Below are positions 1 through 18,519 of a stretch of 64,000 nucleotides of DNA, one piece after another (the stretch's first letter is position 1; every line of letters begins with the position of its first letter). Source of the stretch: Plazaster borealis. Its lineage: Eukaryota; Echinodermata; Asteroidea; Forcipulatida; Labidiasteridae. The DNA is taken from NCBI GenBank assembly GCA_021014325.1, contig CM037462.1, positions 12,878,501 to 12,942,500 on the forward strand. The letters run 5' to 3'. Both the position numbers and the translations under genes were made by a program. The notes under the pieces were generated by a model. It worked only from the letters and a program-made list of their open reading frames with translations, was not told the origin of the DNA and ran no database searches.

Positions 1-315
1 AAGGTCTTTTTCAACTTTATTATTTTCAACTTTAAACATGCAGGAAAACTATACTTCGTTTTAAAATATCCAGAAGGTCTCCTGAAAAACAAAGAAGACC
101 TTTGACAGAGTTCCATGTAAACACAAGGCTCTTCAAGGGCAACCAGTTCCAATAAAGAACCACAATCACATTTCAATATTGAAATAACGTTCTTGGGGCT
201 AGTAAGACACAGTTAAAATGTGTCTTGTTTACGTGGAGTGCAGTTGGCTGCCTAAAAGTTGCTGATAAAAATGTTCTTGTGTTGTGTCTATCGAGAGAGA
301 CGCGAATCAACCTAC
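1..315 (-). other. Part of OXCT1 intron 10
   Basis: No coding exon, SINE or palindrome was recognised. The expected continuation of SCOT (GGHVDLTMLG) is absent, so the remaining exons lie further left. Confidence 0.6.
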
Positions 316-8094
<7,779 letters not shown>

Positions 8095-8569
8095 GTTGGA
8101 TTGTGCAGATCTGATCACAACCTCAATCTCAATGGTCTGTGACTATTCGTGTCACAAGTTCGATGTAAAGCAATACAGAGTTCGATGTGCTTGTTGTTAA
8201 GATTGAGGTTGAACAAAAAAAAAGTACTTATAAGACATGTACAAGTCGCTTCTACATTTTTACCAGAATTAGAAAAAAAGAACGCACCTATGATGAAAAT
8301 TGTGGAATGTATTGTTTTGGCTGATATGATATTGTTTACTTTCACTTTAAACAGTTATGAGACTTTGTGTATCACTAAACTATTAAATTAATTTTGGGAT
8401 GTTTAAGCCTAAAATAGAGGTGATCAATAGTAGACAAGTTTATTATTTTGACTGTCGGAAGCTGTGGCCGTGCTCCTGATCCTCCTCTGTCAGCTTGTGC
8501 TTCACTTTTGCAAGGTTTTTGGTAATTTTGTTATAAACGCGAGGCCTAAAACCTCTAATCTTATTATCG
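8095..8569. promoter_or_regulatory. Divergent OXCT1/ALKBH7 intergenic region, probable bidirectional promoter
   Basis: 475 bp separate the OXCT1 start codon (minus strand) from the ALKBH7 start codon (plus strand). No other gene fits here. A TATAAA lies at 8532-8537 but is too close to the ALKBH7 ATG to be a convincing TATA box. The shared promoter is inferred from spacing and orientation only; no transcription start can be read from the sequence. Confidence 0.5.
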
Positions 8570-8986
8570 ATGACAATGGGTTCGTTATGTGTGCTCAGAA
8601 GGTTGAGAAATTTAACATTTTCTATTAGAAAATGTTTATTACAAAGTGGTTCGACGGCACATACGGAAAAGTTTGGCCGCTCAAGCTGTTGGATTCACGC
8701 CCTCTCGCGGCAGGCTGTGTCCTCGCCTTGCCCACTGTTGAAGAAGTTCCACTCTTCTTCAAGACATTATCAAGAAGGATGCAGAACTTCTTCAGAACCA
8801 CCACTCCTGAATCTCGACAAACTTTCAAACTATCTTGAGATAAGCGATGCCGATACCGAAGACATTTTTACCAAAGACTTTGAACTTTGCAATAAGTTTG
8901 TGTCCGAAGAGGAGGGGCGTGTCATCTTCGAAGAGGTGGAAGACTACTTGGAGGATGTTGAGTATCAATATGACCACTGGGATAAT
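8570..8986 (+). CDS. ALKBH7: ALKBH7 exon 1 (residues 1-139)
   Basis: Basic N-terminus [20 protein letters not shown], then a Ser-rich stretch, then an acidic helix region ([20 protein letters not shown]) ending QYDHWDN at donor GTAAAT. Phase 0. Confidence 0.88.
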
Positions 8987-11900
8987 GTAAATTTTTAATT
9001 TATTTTATATTAGCTCGCGGAGTGCCTTGTATTTTGTAATTCATGAATTTTTTGTTTTCTTTTAAATATTGTGAAAATAGAAATAGGATCAGCTGATTGC
9101 AAACTGCTTACAACCAAAAGGACCTGATGTTATGCAAAAAATAGTTATTATGACCTGACGTTTTGACTCTAGCGCAGGGTCAATATATCAGGCCATTGAC
9201 ATTTATAACTAACTTTCAAAGTTTTTAAAAATATTATTTACTGTATATATTTTGTTGTATTTTTGAACTCTCATCTTGTCAGGTCAGTCGTGCTTTTTTA
9301 CTAGTATTCATATCAAGGTTAGCAACCATAGCTTTATAATTCAGATTTCAATTAATCATTTGTCAATGTTGAACATCTTTTATGGCTACTTATATAGCGC
9401 ACATATCCGTCACTCAGTGACGCTCAAGGCGCTTCAACTTTCAGTATTTTCCTGCAAGGTATTGTTGAGCTACGTTTCTGAAGTATGAGACCTACTCCTT
9501 TACATAGCACCATGTGCAGATGTGATGGTTTAAAAGGTGCTGTGGCGCAATATGCTGCCGATCAAACCAGGAACACCAGGGTGAACCCCTTCCAACGGCT
9601 TTACGACCCATTCGAAGGACGAAGCATACATGTGGTTAGGAGTCTTGCTTAAGGACACAAGTGTCGCGACTGGGGTTCGAACCCACACTCTGCTGATCAG
9701 AAACACCGGAGCTTGAGTTCAGTGTTCTTATCCGCTCGGCCACGACACGCCACAATTGTGTGTGTACTTTCAGGAAGTAAAAGCATTGCTGCTATCCTGG
9801 AGAGGGTGGGTTGCAATTCCATGTGTGCTCTGTGATTGTGCTGTTCGGGTGCCGATCAGTTGGCGGTGGTTTCAGATTGGAAGCTTCATCCCTCTTATAG
9901 CTGGCAGTGCTTCTCTCTGGAACCCAGTTTCAGATTGGTTGCAGTGACATATTCATTATATATTAGTCTTTTATTAGACTGTACTCCTTTATTTGTTACT
10001 AAGAATTTATGCTGATGATCATTGCGACTATTTTCACTTTTTATTCGATTGACAACATCTTAGTTTTTTTTTCAATTTGTGAAATAAATAACTGCAACCA
10101 TCGGGAGGATCAAGGGCAGCTGATCAAGGGTTAAGATTATCACCAACTACTGTAATTAATAGGGGTTGCGTTCGATTAGCTTCCCCGGGTTGACCCCGGT
10201 GTGCTCATCTGGGTGAGCCCCTGACATGAGCTAACCAAATGCCAACTTCCCCCAGCAGTCACACCAATGCATCTTGGGACAGCCGACTGGAACTACTTTT
10301 ATTGTGTGCATTCGTCCGAATCTTTTCATAGATTCACAAAAAGATCGTAAAATAATTATTCTAAAGGTAAAACTGCAACTTCAAATTATTTAACAAGCCC
10401 ACAGTGGTACAAAAGTACATGTCTTCAAATAAAAAAATACTTAATACTCACAAAGTTGAGCGTTTTAAGGGTGAAAATGTGTGTCAAACTTCCTGAAGGG
10501 TCCCCTTGAATTACAAGCAAAATGGTGGCCATTGAGAAAGTTTTTCGGTGTGACGTCATGCACCTGGGTCAGCCCCAAGTAACCCACTCCAAAAACAGGT
10601 TACTTGGGTCTGACCCGGGTGAGCCACAACAATGACGTCAAAGCTACTCGAACGCACTGGGGTCAGACCTTGGTCAAACGCACACACAATCAAACGCACC
10701 CACATTTTAAGTATGTGAAAATGGAATATTAAACAGCAGTAGACTTTTTTAGTTTCATAACAAAGTTACTTACACAAACCGTTCAAAGATCTTTTTAAAA
10801 ACCTAACATGGATGCATTCCCTTTAATTTCCATAACCTGTCTTCATATTCCAGGCAATCCACGGCTACAGAGAAACTGAGAAATCAAGATGGTCAGAGAA
10901 GAGCCAGGCTATCCTACAGCGTATTAGACTAAAGGCGTTTCCTTCTGGAGAGCACCAGTTGTCACTCGTTCATGTACTTGATTTAGCCAAGGATGGATAT
11001 ATCAAACCCCATGTAGACAGTGTGAAGGTGATTGAAGATTACATCATCGATGTAGGGAAGAAATTATTCATTACATTTGCTCTCATTTGAAAGTGTGTGT
11101 CAAGAATGTGGAGTCAACACAATTTGCTTTGAAAAGTGTGGGGAAAAAAGTTTGTTGTATTTGCATATTCTACATGGGAGAATTTCTAATGTTGACTAAA
11201 TGAGCTCATTGACAGTGTAATGATGTTATATTGCACAAGAACTATGCAAAATGTTTTCCAAATTTGCTGTATTGAAAACTCCAAACATCCAAATTGTTCA
11301 TAAACAATTCTTTTACAGAAAAGTATTAGAAAAAAACTTTAAGGGTTTCCAGTGCAAAACCTGGTGCCAAAAGACACCCAGATGACCATGCTGCATGGCA
11401 AGGACTTATTTTAAAATGGGGGACAACAAACTTTCAGTTTATTGTATTTTAAACCTGAACAATTGTGTTCTTAATTGCAGTTCTGCGGCACCACCATAGC
11501 AGGCCTGAGCCTGCTATCTCCTGCAGTCATGAGACTGACCAAGCAAGATGACCCCCAGCGCTGGGTCAGTGTTGTTCTCCAGCCTGGATCACTCTACATC
11601 ATGAGGTAAAGATACAGGAAGTGAGGTACACAGGCTAGTCTTTGACAAAGATATAATTTGGAAGACTTTCAGTGATGCTGGGGGGGGGGGGGAGGTTAGA
11701 AAGCAGACTTGCCAGTGAAATCCATTGTTCTCAAAAATATGCACATACAACTTAATGGAAAATTACCTGCTATTTCTGTTGCTACCTAACATTAAATTAT
11801 GTGGAATTTTATTTTTGGAACAATATGATGTCAATAATAATAGCATTTAAAATTTCTCTACTGATTGTGTATTTGCCTTGTAAACACTTAAAAAAGGAAT

Positions 11901-12042
11901 TATCTGTTTGTTTTTAAACAGAAATAGAATCCGTTTCGAGTTCACCCATGAGATTTTGAAAGACTGTGACTCACTCTTTAAAGGTCAGAGGTTACAACGA
12001 GACAGAAGGATCTCCATTGTATGCAGGAATGAGCCATCTTGA
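8570..12042 (+). CDS. ALKBH7: ALKBH7, mitochondrial AlkB-family 2-oxoglutarate/Fe(II) dioxygenase, complete
   Basis: Four exons (8570-8986, 10854-11027, 11481-11605, 11922-12042) join in phase to 278 codons plus TGA. ALKBH7 is a mitochondrial member of the AlkB fold family, linked in mammals to programmed necrosis and mitochondrial RNA demethylation. Iron ligands are visible: His192 and Asp194 in KPHVDSVK and His248 in FTHEIL. The 56-residue spacing matches human His121, Asp123 and His177. Arg268 and Arg274 in RRISIVCR match the human 2-oxoglutarate-binding arginines. Conserved blocks include [22 protein letters not shown] and [19 protein letters not shown]. The protein is about 57 residues longer than the human one, all at the N-terminus, which is basic and could be a targeting peptide. 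A second in-frame ATG lies two codons downstream, so the exact start is uncertain. Confidence 0.94.
9376..9755 (-). repeat. Composite tRNA-Leu-like SINE, minus strand, ALKBH7 intron 1
   Basis: The reverse complement of 9655-9755 has the same tRNA-like head as 4261 (GGCGTGTCGTGGCCGAGCGG). The rest shares TTTACAAGGTGCTATGG / GTTCCTGGT-type sequence with 60020-60260 and 63570-63780, and an AAGGCGC tail. Confidence 0.7.
10164..10655. repeat. hAT-like nonautonomous DNA transposon, ALKBH7 intron 1
   Basis: Ends GGTTGCGTTCGATTAGCT and AGCTACTCGAACGCACTGG are inverted. Inner inverted blocks are GGGTGAGCC / GGGTCTGACCCGGGTGAGCC. The GCGTTCGANTAGC terminus resembles hAT-type ends; family placement is inference. 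Confidence 0.6.
10854..11027 (+). CDS. ALKBH7: ALKBH7 exon 2 with His192 and Asp194 (residues 140-197)
   Basis: Fifty-eight codons, phase 0 to 0, from [20 protein letters not shown] to [11 protein letters not shown], holding the HxD iron-binding pair. Confidence 0.95.
11481..11605 (+). CDS. ALKBH7: ALKBH7 exon 3 (residues 198-238)
   Basis: Encodes [20 protein letters not shown] and ends QPGSLYIM plus two bases. These are core beta-strands of the jelly-roll fold. Confidence 0.95.
11922..12042 (+). CDS. ALKBH7: ALKBH7 exon 4 with His248 and stop (residues 239-278)
   Basis: Encodes [20 protein letters not shown] then [19 protein letters not shown] and TGA at 12040-12042. Confidence 0.95.
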
Positions 12043-12365
12043 ATTGCTGAGGAGAATTTCTTGTGTGTTCAAGACAATTACATGAAGGTCGCGGAGGTCA
12101 ATTTGCAGGAACTTGTCTGCTGATCACATCACTGACACTTTTCTCTATCCGATCTGATTTTTGCATCTGGGGAAAAGAAACACTTCGGTCTAGTTCTCCT
12201 TGCACCGATACGAGATTAGTAATGTACACTCATTGCTGTCTAAGTCCTGCAGGGGAAAAGATGCAGACGCCTAGCTCTGACCTCAGGTGGACCTTCTAAA
12301 AAAACAGCCCATAATCTAGAGCAAGCGGGGTCCAATTTCAACATTTTGTTAAGCACAAAACAACT
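12043..12365 (+). other. ALKBH7 3' UTR and flank
   Basis: No canonical AATAAA close after the stop. 12196-12290 is a diverged copy of the SINE-like repeat of 6801. Confidence 0.45.
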
Positions 12366-12600
12366 GGGCCCAATTTCATGGCTCTGCTTACTGTGGAAAT
12401 CTGTGCTTATGGCTCATAGAATCACGCACTTACATGGCCCAGTTTTGCACAGAAAAGTCATGCTTAGCAGAACCAGAATACCAGACAAAATGTCATGTAA
12501 TGTACATTACTTGTGACTGGTACTCTGCTCATTTATTTTCAGCAGATTTGGACATTTGTAGAGGAACTTTTTCTGCTGAACAGCTGTATGAAAGTGGGGT
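12366..12600. repeat. GGGCCCAATTTCAT palindrome downstream of ALKBH7
   Basis: Diverged copy with GGGCCCAATTTCATGGCTCT at the left and GCTGAACAGCTGTATGAAAG at the right. Confidence 0.6.
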
Positions 12601-12884
12601 TTGCTGTGTCAACTATTAAACCACCTGCAAGAGGGCCATTTTGAATCATATAGTTACCTATCGGTGGATACCACAGACAAAGGGATGTAATTACTGCATG
12701 GAGACGAAGAAACAAAATTGTTGTGTTACAGCAGAAACATAAATAGCAGAAAATTTTTAGCCAAAATTTGAGGTATGGTGGGCACAAAAGGCCAGGTTTG
12801 TCTCACACTTATTCAAACAATTGGACCCGTTGAAGTGCTTGATTTTGAGTTCCTCACATGTTGAAGCAATGTACCTGGGTAATT

Positions 12885-12975
12885 TACCAGGTAAATTTCT
12901 ATTGTTTACGTAGATCTGAGCGTGCCTACATTTCCGAAAACAACGGATTTACCTGGTAAATCTACTGCCACCTAG
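12885..12975. repeat. TTTACCAGGTAAAT palindrome, copy 1
   Basis: Shares ACCAGGTAAATTTCTATTGT, TGTTTACGTAG and GGATTTACC with 54236-54343. Confidence 0.55.
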
Positions 12976-13110
12976 TGTCACCACTAGTCTCCCATTGTTT
13001 TGAAAAGTAATCACTAATTTGTTGCTCAGTATGTGGTATGGTGTACCCCCCCCCCCCAACTATTGTGTCTTTGTTGTGTTCTGGGAATCTCTGGATTTCT
13101 TTAGCGGATT

Positions 13111-13203
13111 TTAGGGCGGTACTTTTGTACAAGAGGAACAGACTGTGTTAAAGTATGGGAACATTTTAGGGTGGAACCCTCTGCCACATATTGAGCATGG
13201 TAT
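13111..13203 (+). repeat. GTACTTTTGTACAA dispersed repeat, copy 1
   Basis: Matches 33276-33366 (GTGTTAAAGTATGGGAACAT). A poly-C run sits just upstream at about 13047-13057. Confidence 0.6.
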
Positions 13204-13565
13204 AATCACACTTGATCAGTCTCAAAATACCCACTATATGGACACTACTGGCCAATTTGAGTCGGTAACATCGCAACCAAACACATCCTGCAGTCTAGTG
13301 TTTTTTCAAAGACAGACTTTTGAGTAAAATGTTCAGCAAATATTAAAAGAGAAGTAAAATATGTGGTCTTGTCTAGAGTAGATTTTCTTCAGTGAAGTTA
13401 CACCCTTTTGTTGATTCCAATTGTTACTGTTAGTCTACGGTTCCCTCCTGAGAAGGAAAACAAGCATTTTTTCCTATAACTGATAAAGCAGGAAAACTAA
13501 AATACTTGTATAAAACCCCATGTTGATACACAGGTAATTCGAAACACATGGACCCCTATTCAATC

Positions 13566-13754
13566 AGGGCCATAAAGCTGTGTAGCAGAAAATTCTGCTA
13601 TGCAAATTTCTTTACTAAGCAAGAAATGAGTGGGGTACCAGTCACAGCAATGGTAACTTTATGGTATTTTGACTGGTAACCTATTTTTCCTAAGCAAGAG
13701 TTTTCTGTGCTATAGCTAGTTTTTGGGCTTGCATGCTTTATGGAATTAGGCCCT
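13566..13754. repeat. GGGCCCAATTTCAT palindrome, intergenic
   Basis: AGGGCCATAAAGCTGTG left, GCATGCTTTATGGAATTAGG right; inner CTAAGC/GCTTAG arms. Confidence 0.6.
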
Positions 13755-16594
13755 ATCATTCAGTTTTTATGGTAGTAACTGAACGTTGTTCTCATTTATT
13801 GTTATGCACATTCTTCAAGAAGAACTTGCAGTTGGTATCTCAAACATGAAACGTAAAAGCAGACGCTTTGACAGAATGGAGAGTTCAGACTATTACAAAT
13901 ATTAATTGACTCATGGTGGGAGAAAAGAAAGTAATTATTATAAGGCATGGGCTTGTATGTCATTTTTATAAATTATAGCATAGGCCTATAGGCATTGACT
14001 TATTATTTCATAACTATGAATAAGCAAAAATAACTAAGACCTATACTTCATTATTATGAATTAGCATAAGTCATGACTTGTACCAATCAAGTCATATTTA
14101 TGACTTTTTTCTCTCTCTCATGCTTTCCAAAACTACACGGGGGCCGAGTTAAAAAAATACCAGTGCATGGAAAGTGATTGTTAACTTTTAAAAGTCCGGG
14201 GGGGGGGGGGGTCCTTAAAACAGACATGACACTATGCAATGAAATCAGTACTTTAAGTATACAAGAGCAGGATAAACAAGTACGCCTCGAGTGAAAAATA
14301 TGTGTTCAAATAAAATCGTAAGGAAGTGCAAATAGCTTCGCAAACGCAGGAAAACCTATCCTATCCCGCCTCCTTGATCATTAATTTGGCCCACCGTTAT
14401 ATTTAGTGTGCGCCCTCTACGGTCGTGCGGGAAAGGTTACGTTCCCTTTTCCCGGTACGGTACTTGTATCATATCATCTGCAACCAACCATGGAGGAAGG
14501 AAGCTTCGTCCATGGTGCAACTGACTGAAATCAATGTCCCACTCTTTCCGACATGTACTTCTTTCTGTTTTCCTCCGCGGTTCCTGGGGATCAATAGGCA
14601 AAGAATGGTTTCTTATAATAATGTTATCCTAAAAAGTAATAATGAATAAATGATGAAATTAAATGTTCGTTTTAATCTTCAAATCAAGCGACGGCCGCGG
14701 CCTCAACTAGGCCTACATACTGTAGGTATTCTACTGTAAGCCTATAATGCTAGCTTGGGATGAATCTCCACCAATCAGCTTTTAAGATGGATTGCTGTAT
14801 TTCGTCGAATTTGATCAGCCGGGCTGCTTGAATTCCTGTAATTCAGACATCAGTACCCCCCCCCCCCCCAAAAAAAAAAAAAAAGAATAAATAAATAAAT
14901 AAAATAAAAATGAAAAATCAATATAAATAATAGGGCTAGGCTAAAATAAAACACAAAAGACAAACCAACGCTATGAATGATCTAATGCGGTGGTTAATTA
15001 AATTATGTTTCTCAATTAAAGGCAAATAAGAAAAGAGTGAAATATTAATTTGTATACAAGTAAGATTCGTTTTGCTTCAAGAAGGGAGGGGGGGGGGGTA
15101 ATATAATTCCCAGTGTCCAAGACAATGCCAAGACCTAAATGCTCTTTAAATTGATGCCCCCTCAAAATTCTGTGAGGGGGAGACCCCGCCCACACTGAAT
15201 GTGACACAGTCTGTATTCTACAACTTTTGTATTCTCTTCTTTATAAAACGTAGACAAATAGCAAATGTGCTAAAGACTTTATGGAAAGTCAAGTTTTTTA
15301 TGTCGGTTCAGCGAGGTAGGTTCCTTCAGAACTTCCTTATGATGAAGCTTGACAGAAACAAGCGCGCCGGCGCGCCGCAGCCGATAGTCGTAAAGCTGTG
15401 GTCAAGTGAAAAATTAATGGAGGACGCCATCTTGTGTTCCTACGCGTCAAGAAATAGTTTCTTTTGTGGCCTTTTATTTTATTTCACGCTCTATCTAAAT
15501 GAAAAATATACAATTTGTTTAAGAATACTTACAAGTTTTTGCGATTTGGTCATAATTGTTAATTTATATATGAGATTGAAGGATATATGATCGATAACAT
15601 GGGTTGGCGTAGAATTAATGCAAAGGCCTACTTGCATGTTATTTGAGTAGTGATAAGGAAATCTCTTGTTTTGGCGCGACAATGTAGTCACTTTTTTAGC
15701 GCACCCTGATTCCTTTCTGGGAACATCCCGTTCACTTTTAATTCCCTTCCAACATTATTTTAATAACCTTGCTACTGCTGGTAGAAGTGGTTTTTGTATA
15801 TTTACCGTTTAAAGGTAAGAATTCCATTAAATTTGTCTGTGTTTATGTTTTCTTTATAAAAACGGGAACATTCACTGATGTTGAAGGAATGCATTGTATT
15901 TACGCTAATGTAAAGCCGTACATTTTGCGTTTAACGTGTAACGTTATGGGCCTTGGCAATACTTTGATGTGGTCGTGAATTTGGTTTCGTGTAGGCCTAT
16001 ATCACGTAATAATATACATTTTTACCAGTTTAGACTGACGAACAAAAGGGCTAGGGTTATCCCTCGGTTCCTACTTCTCACTGAGTAATTTATTTGTTTT
16101 TGTGTGAATTATAAATGTTGAATAATGAAATTCTCAAAGAAGATCCCTAAAATAGATGTTGATAGGCCTACACCTGATGAACAAATGGGTGGAATTGTTT
16201 TTATGATATTCTATGATTGTTGGTTGTGGGGGAAGGTTTGATGTTTATATGACTGAGTGGGGGCCATGCCAATCCCATAAATAAAAATAGGGCCAATCCA
16301 CATCCACTTTACTTCGTAATTGTCAGATTGTAATTTGTTGTATCCTTTTGCTTGGCCCTAAACGCATGAAACGTTCATTAACATGTTTGTATCTCAGAAT
16401 CTCAGAAGTGTAACTGAACATCGCCGATCGGCATCATTGTTCAGTGTACTTTGTACTTTGTGTAGTGTAGTCTGAACTTTTTGCAGAAACATTTCCGTAT
16501 TCGACTGCCACTTTTTGATTTTCACACATTGTTACCAAAAGCAATACCCTATTTTTAGTAAACATGAATGTAAAAGTGGCAGTCTGATATTGGA
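13755..16594. other. ALKBH7-NIPBL intergenic DNA
   Basis: No convincing gene. Contains poly-G/C runs (about 14199-14211, 14854-14870, 15088-15098), an AAATAAATAAAT stretch at 14885-14910, and a 129-codon plus-strand ORF at 15201-15590. Residues around DRNKRAGAPQPIVVKLWS in that ORF vaguely recall LINE ORF1 RNA-binding domains. Confidence 0.45.
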
Positions 16595-18155
16595 AATGAA
16601 AAGTTTAACGTTTTGCCTGTCATGCCTGTCACTGTCAGTGTCAGTGTCAGTCTGTCAGTCAGCATGGTCAGTGTCACATTTACGGACGCACTTACTCTAC
16701 AGTTCTTGTTTGAAACAGGATCTCGTCCAAATTGGGCTCAATGTATTCTCAGTGAGCTTGTGACTGTTCAAAGAAATTAACTCTGCCAAAAAATAAAATT
16801 GGCAAAAATCGATGAATTCTCACTGTCATTCAGAATAACTATCGGCATCGCCTTTCGGAAACAAATATGGCTGCTTCCATTTAGGCCAAATAAAAAAAAA
16901 TACCAGTTGATCGTCCCCGCCCGCATCCTTTTTTGAGGCCGCATCCTTTTTTTTACTATTTACTATTTTCGATTTTTCTTCAAAAAAAACAATATTTGTT
17001 TGTATTTTTAACTAACTACAACGTTTTTTTTCTTCAATTTTTTGATAAACTTACTGATGTTTTAGAATTTACAACACGAAAAACTAGGTCGTGAAACACA
17101 GAACCATTTTATTTGCATGGCCATCGGTCGTGTCGAACATTGTACATGCACATGTACATCGTACATCGTACACTGCACGCATGCAAGCTCCAGCACTTGC
17201 ATGCATAACATGATGAGCATACAACCTTGCTACCGCGCGTGCTGCATGCATGGGAACATACCGTCCCGAATACTGTTAAGAGATCGATCACTTTATGGTA
17301 ACGAAGTTAAGCTCCTGGGTTACGGACGGGCAACTCGACTGGTTTATTACGGTGTAAGTTTTAACGGGTTGACTCGACCTTTCAAACGTGTCGAGTTGGT
17401 CTTATGCCGCGTACTTTGATGACCCATGCATTTCGTGTGGCGTTTGTGTATCTGAACACGTTTTTTATATCAACATTTATCAGAGGTGAGCTGCAAGATG
17501 GTGTTTGTGTGCGTGTTAATTCGCGCAAATAAAGGCAAGATTCTTAAGCCTTGGTATGCACGGTCAGTGGGGGACGAAAGACGCAGCTTTGAACATCAAC
17601 TCAGTAGTGTCTTTGTTTGTACCAAGAGTCATTATTATTCATAATCATCTTTTAGTGTAATAATCCCTGTTAACCCGGGTCCTAATGCAACAAACAGAGG
17701 TGATTTCAAACTGAAGATTTAGTCGCCTGTTGAAATTGGAATACTTGGCGGCCATCTTGGAAAAAAAATAGTAAATAGTAAATAGTAAGGCCCTCATCCT
17801 CCTCATTTTTGAAAAATCCGGACGATCAACTGGTATTTTTTGTTATTTGGCCTTATAACATGTGAACCGCTGGTTATTGTGGACCAGTGTTGCGTGCAGC
17901 ATACCAGTTCAGTTGGTCTCTCCAAAATGCAAGCCTGTTTGCTGGTATGTAATCAGAATGGTATGCTGCGCGCACAACGCGGGTCAACGATGAATGGGTT
18001 AGGTATGTGTTTATTTTTGCGGAGTGAAATTTCTGGAACAACCACAAGCTCTCTGTGAATACAAAGAATGCATTGAGCCTAACTCTGGTGAGATCCTGTT
18101 TCAAAAAAAGAACTGTAGAAGTGCGTAACCATGACGGGCAAAAAGTTTTGAATAG
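16595..18155. mobile_element. Large inverted-repeat element with a second element nested inside
   Basis: Outer arms 16595-16766 and 18041-18155 are inverted (shared ACAGTTCTTGTTTGAAACAG, GGCTCAATG, GAGCTTGTG). Inside, 16883-17853 has its own inverted ends, AGGCCAAATAAA..TACCAGTTGATCGTCC. A TGTCAG microsatellite interrupts the left outer arm. No transposase ORF is visible. Confidence 0.65.
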
Positions 18156-18455
18156 GATTTACGAACCATACAGTTCTAGGAGTAGTCTGTAAAAACCAGA
18201 CGCTTCAGATTTTTTCTTTCAGCTGGCAGTCAATCAGATAAGGTCGAGACAAACTTGCCGATGGAGAGTTTCGCCCATCTACGTACAGATTGTTTGCAAG
18301 TTAGAATTTTTTCACAAGTTTTCTGATTTAATCAGAGATTTTTTCCTTTTCGTTTTATTCGGCCCTTTTAATTTCAGTTGTCCATCCATTTCATAAACTC
18401 TTCATCTCATATTGATGGTTGATATTTTTGATTCCATTAGTGAGCTTCAGCCAAC
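18156..18455 (+). promoter_or_regulatory. NIPBL upstream/5' UTR region
   Basis: Lies between the inverted-repeat element and the NIPBL ATG. An acceptor-like CCATTAG at 18435-18440 suggests a spliced 5' UTR; promoter position is unknown. Confidence 0.4.
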
Positions 18456-18519
18456 ATGAATGGAGAAGTTCCAAGTGTTCCCATTACCACATTGTCTGGA
18501 ATTTCAAGTCTCACCGATT
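18456..18519 (+). CDS. NIPBL: NIPBL exon 1 coding (residues 1-21)
   Basis: MNGEVPSVPITTLSGISSL then TD, donor GTAAGT, phase 1. The ATG sits 16 bp after a CCATTAG acceptor-like site, which suggests an upstream noncoding exon as in vertebrates. Confidence 0.93.

Noticed and set aside
8149..8391. 80-codon ORF between OXCT1 and ALKBH7
   Set aside because: No recognisable domain, atypical composition, and it occupies the shared promoter interval.
16515..16763. 82-codon ORF with CLSLSVSVSVCQS
   Set aside because: Driven by a TGTCAG microsatellite within an inverted-repeat arm.
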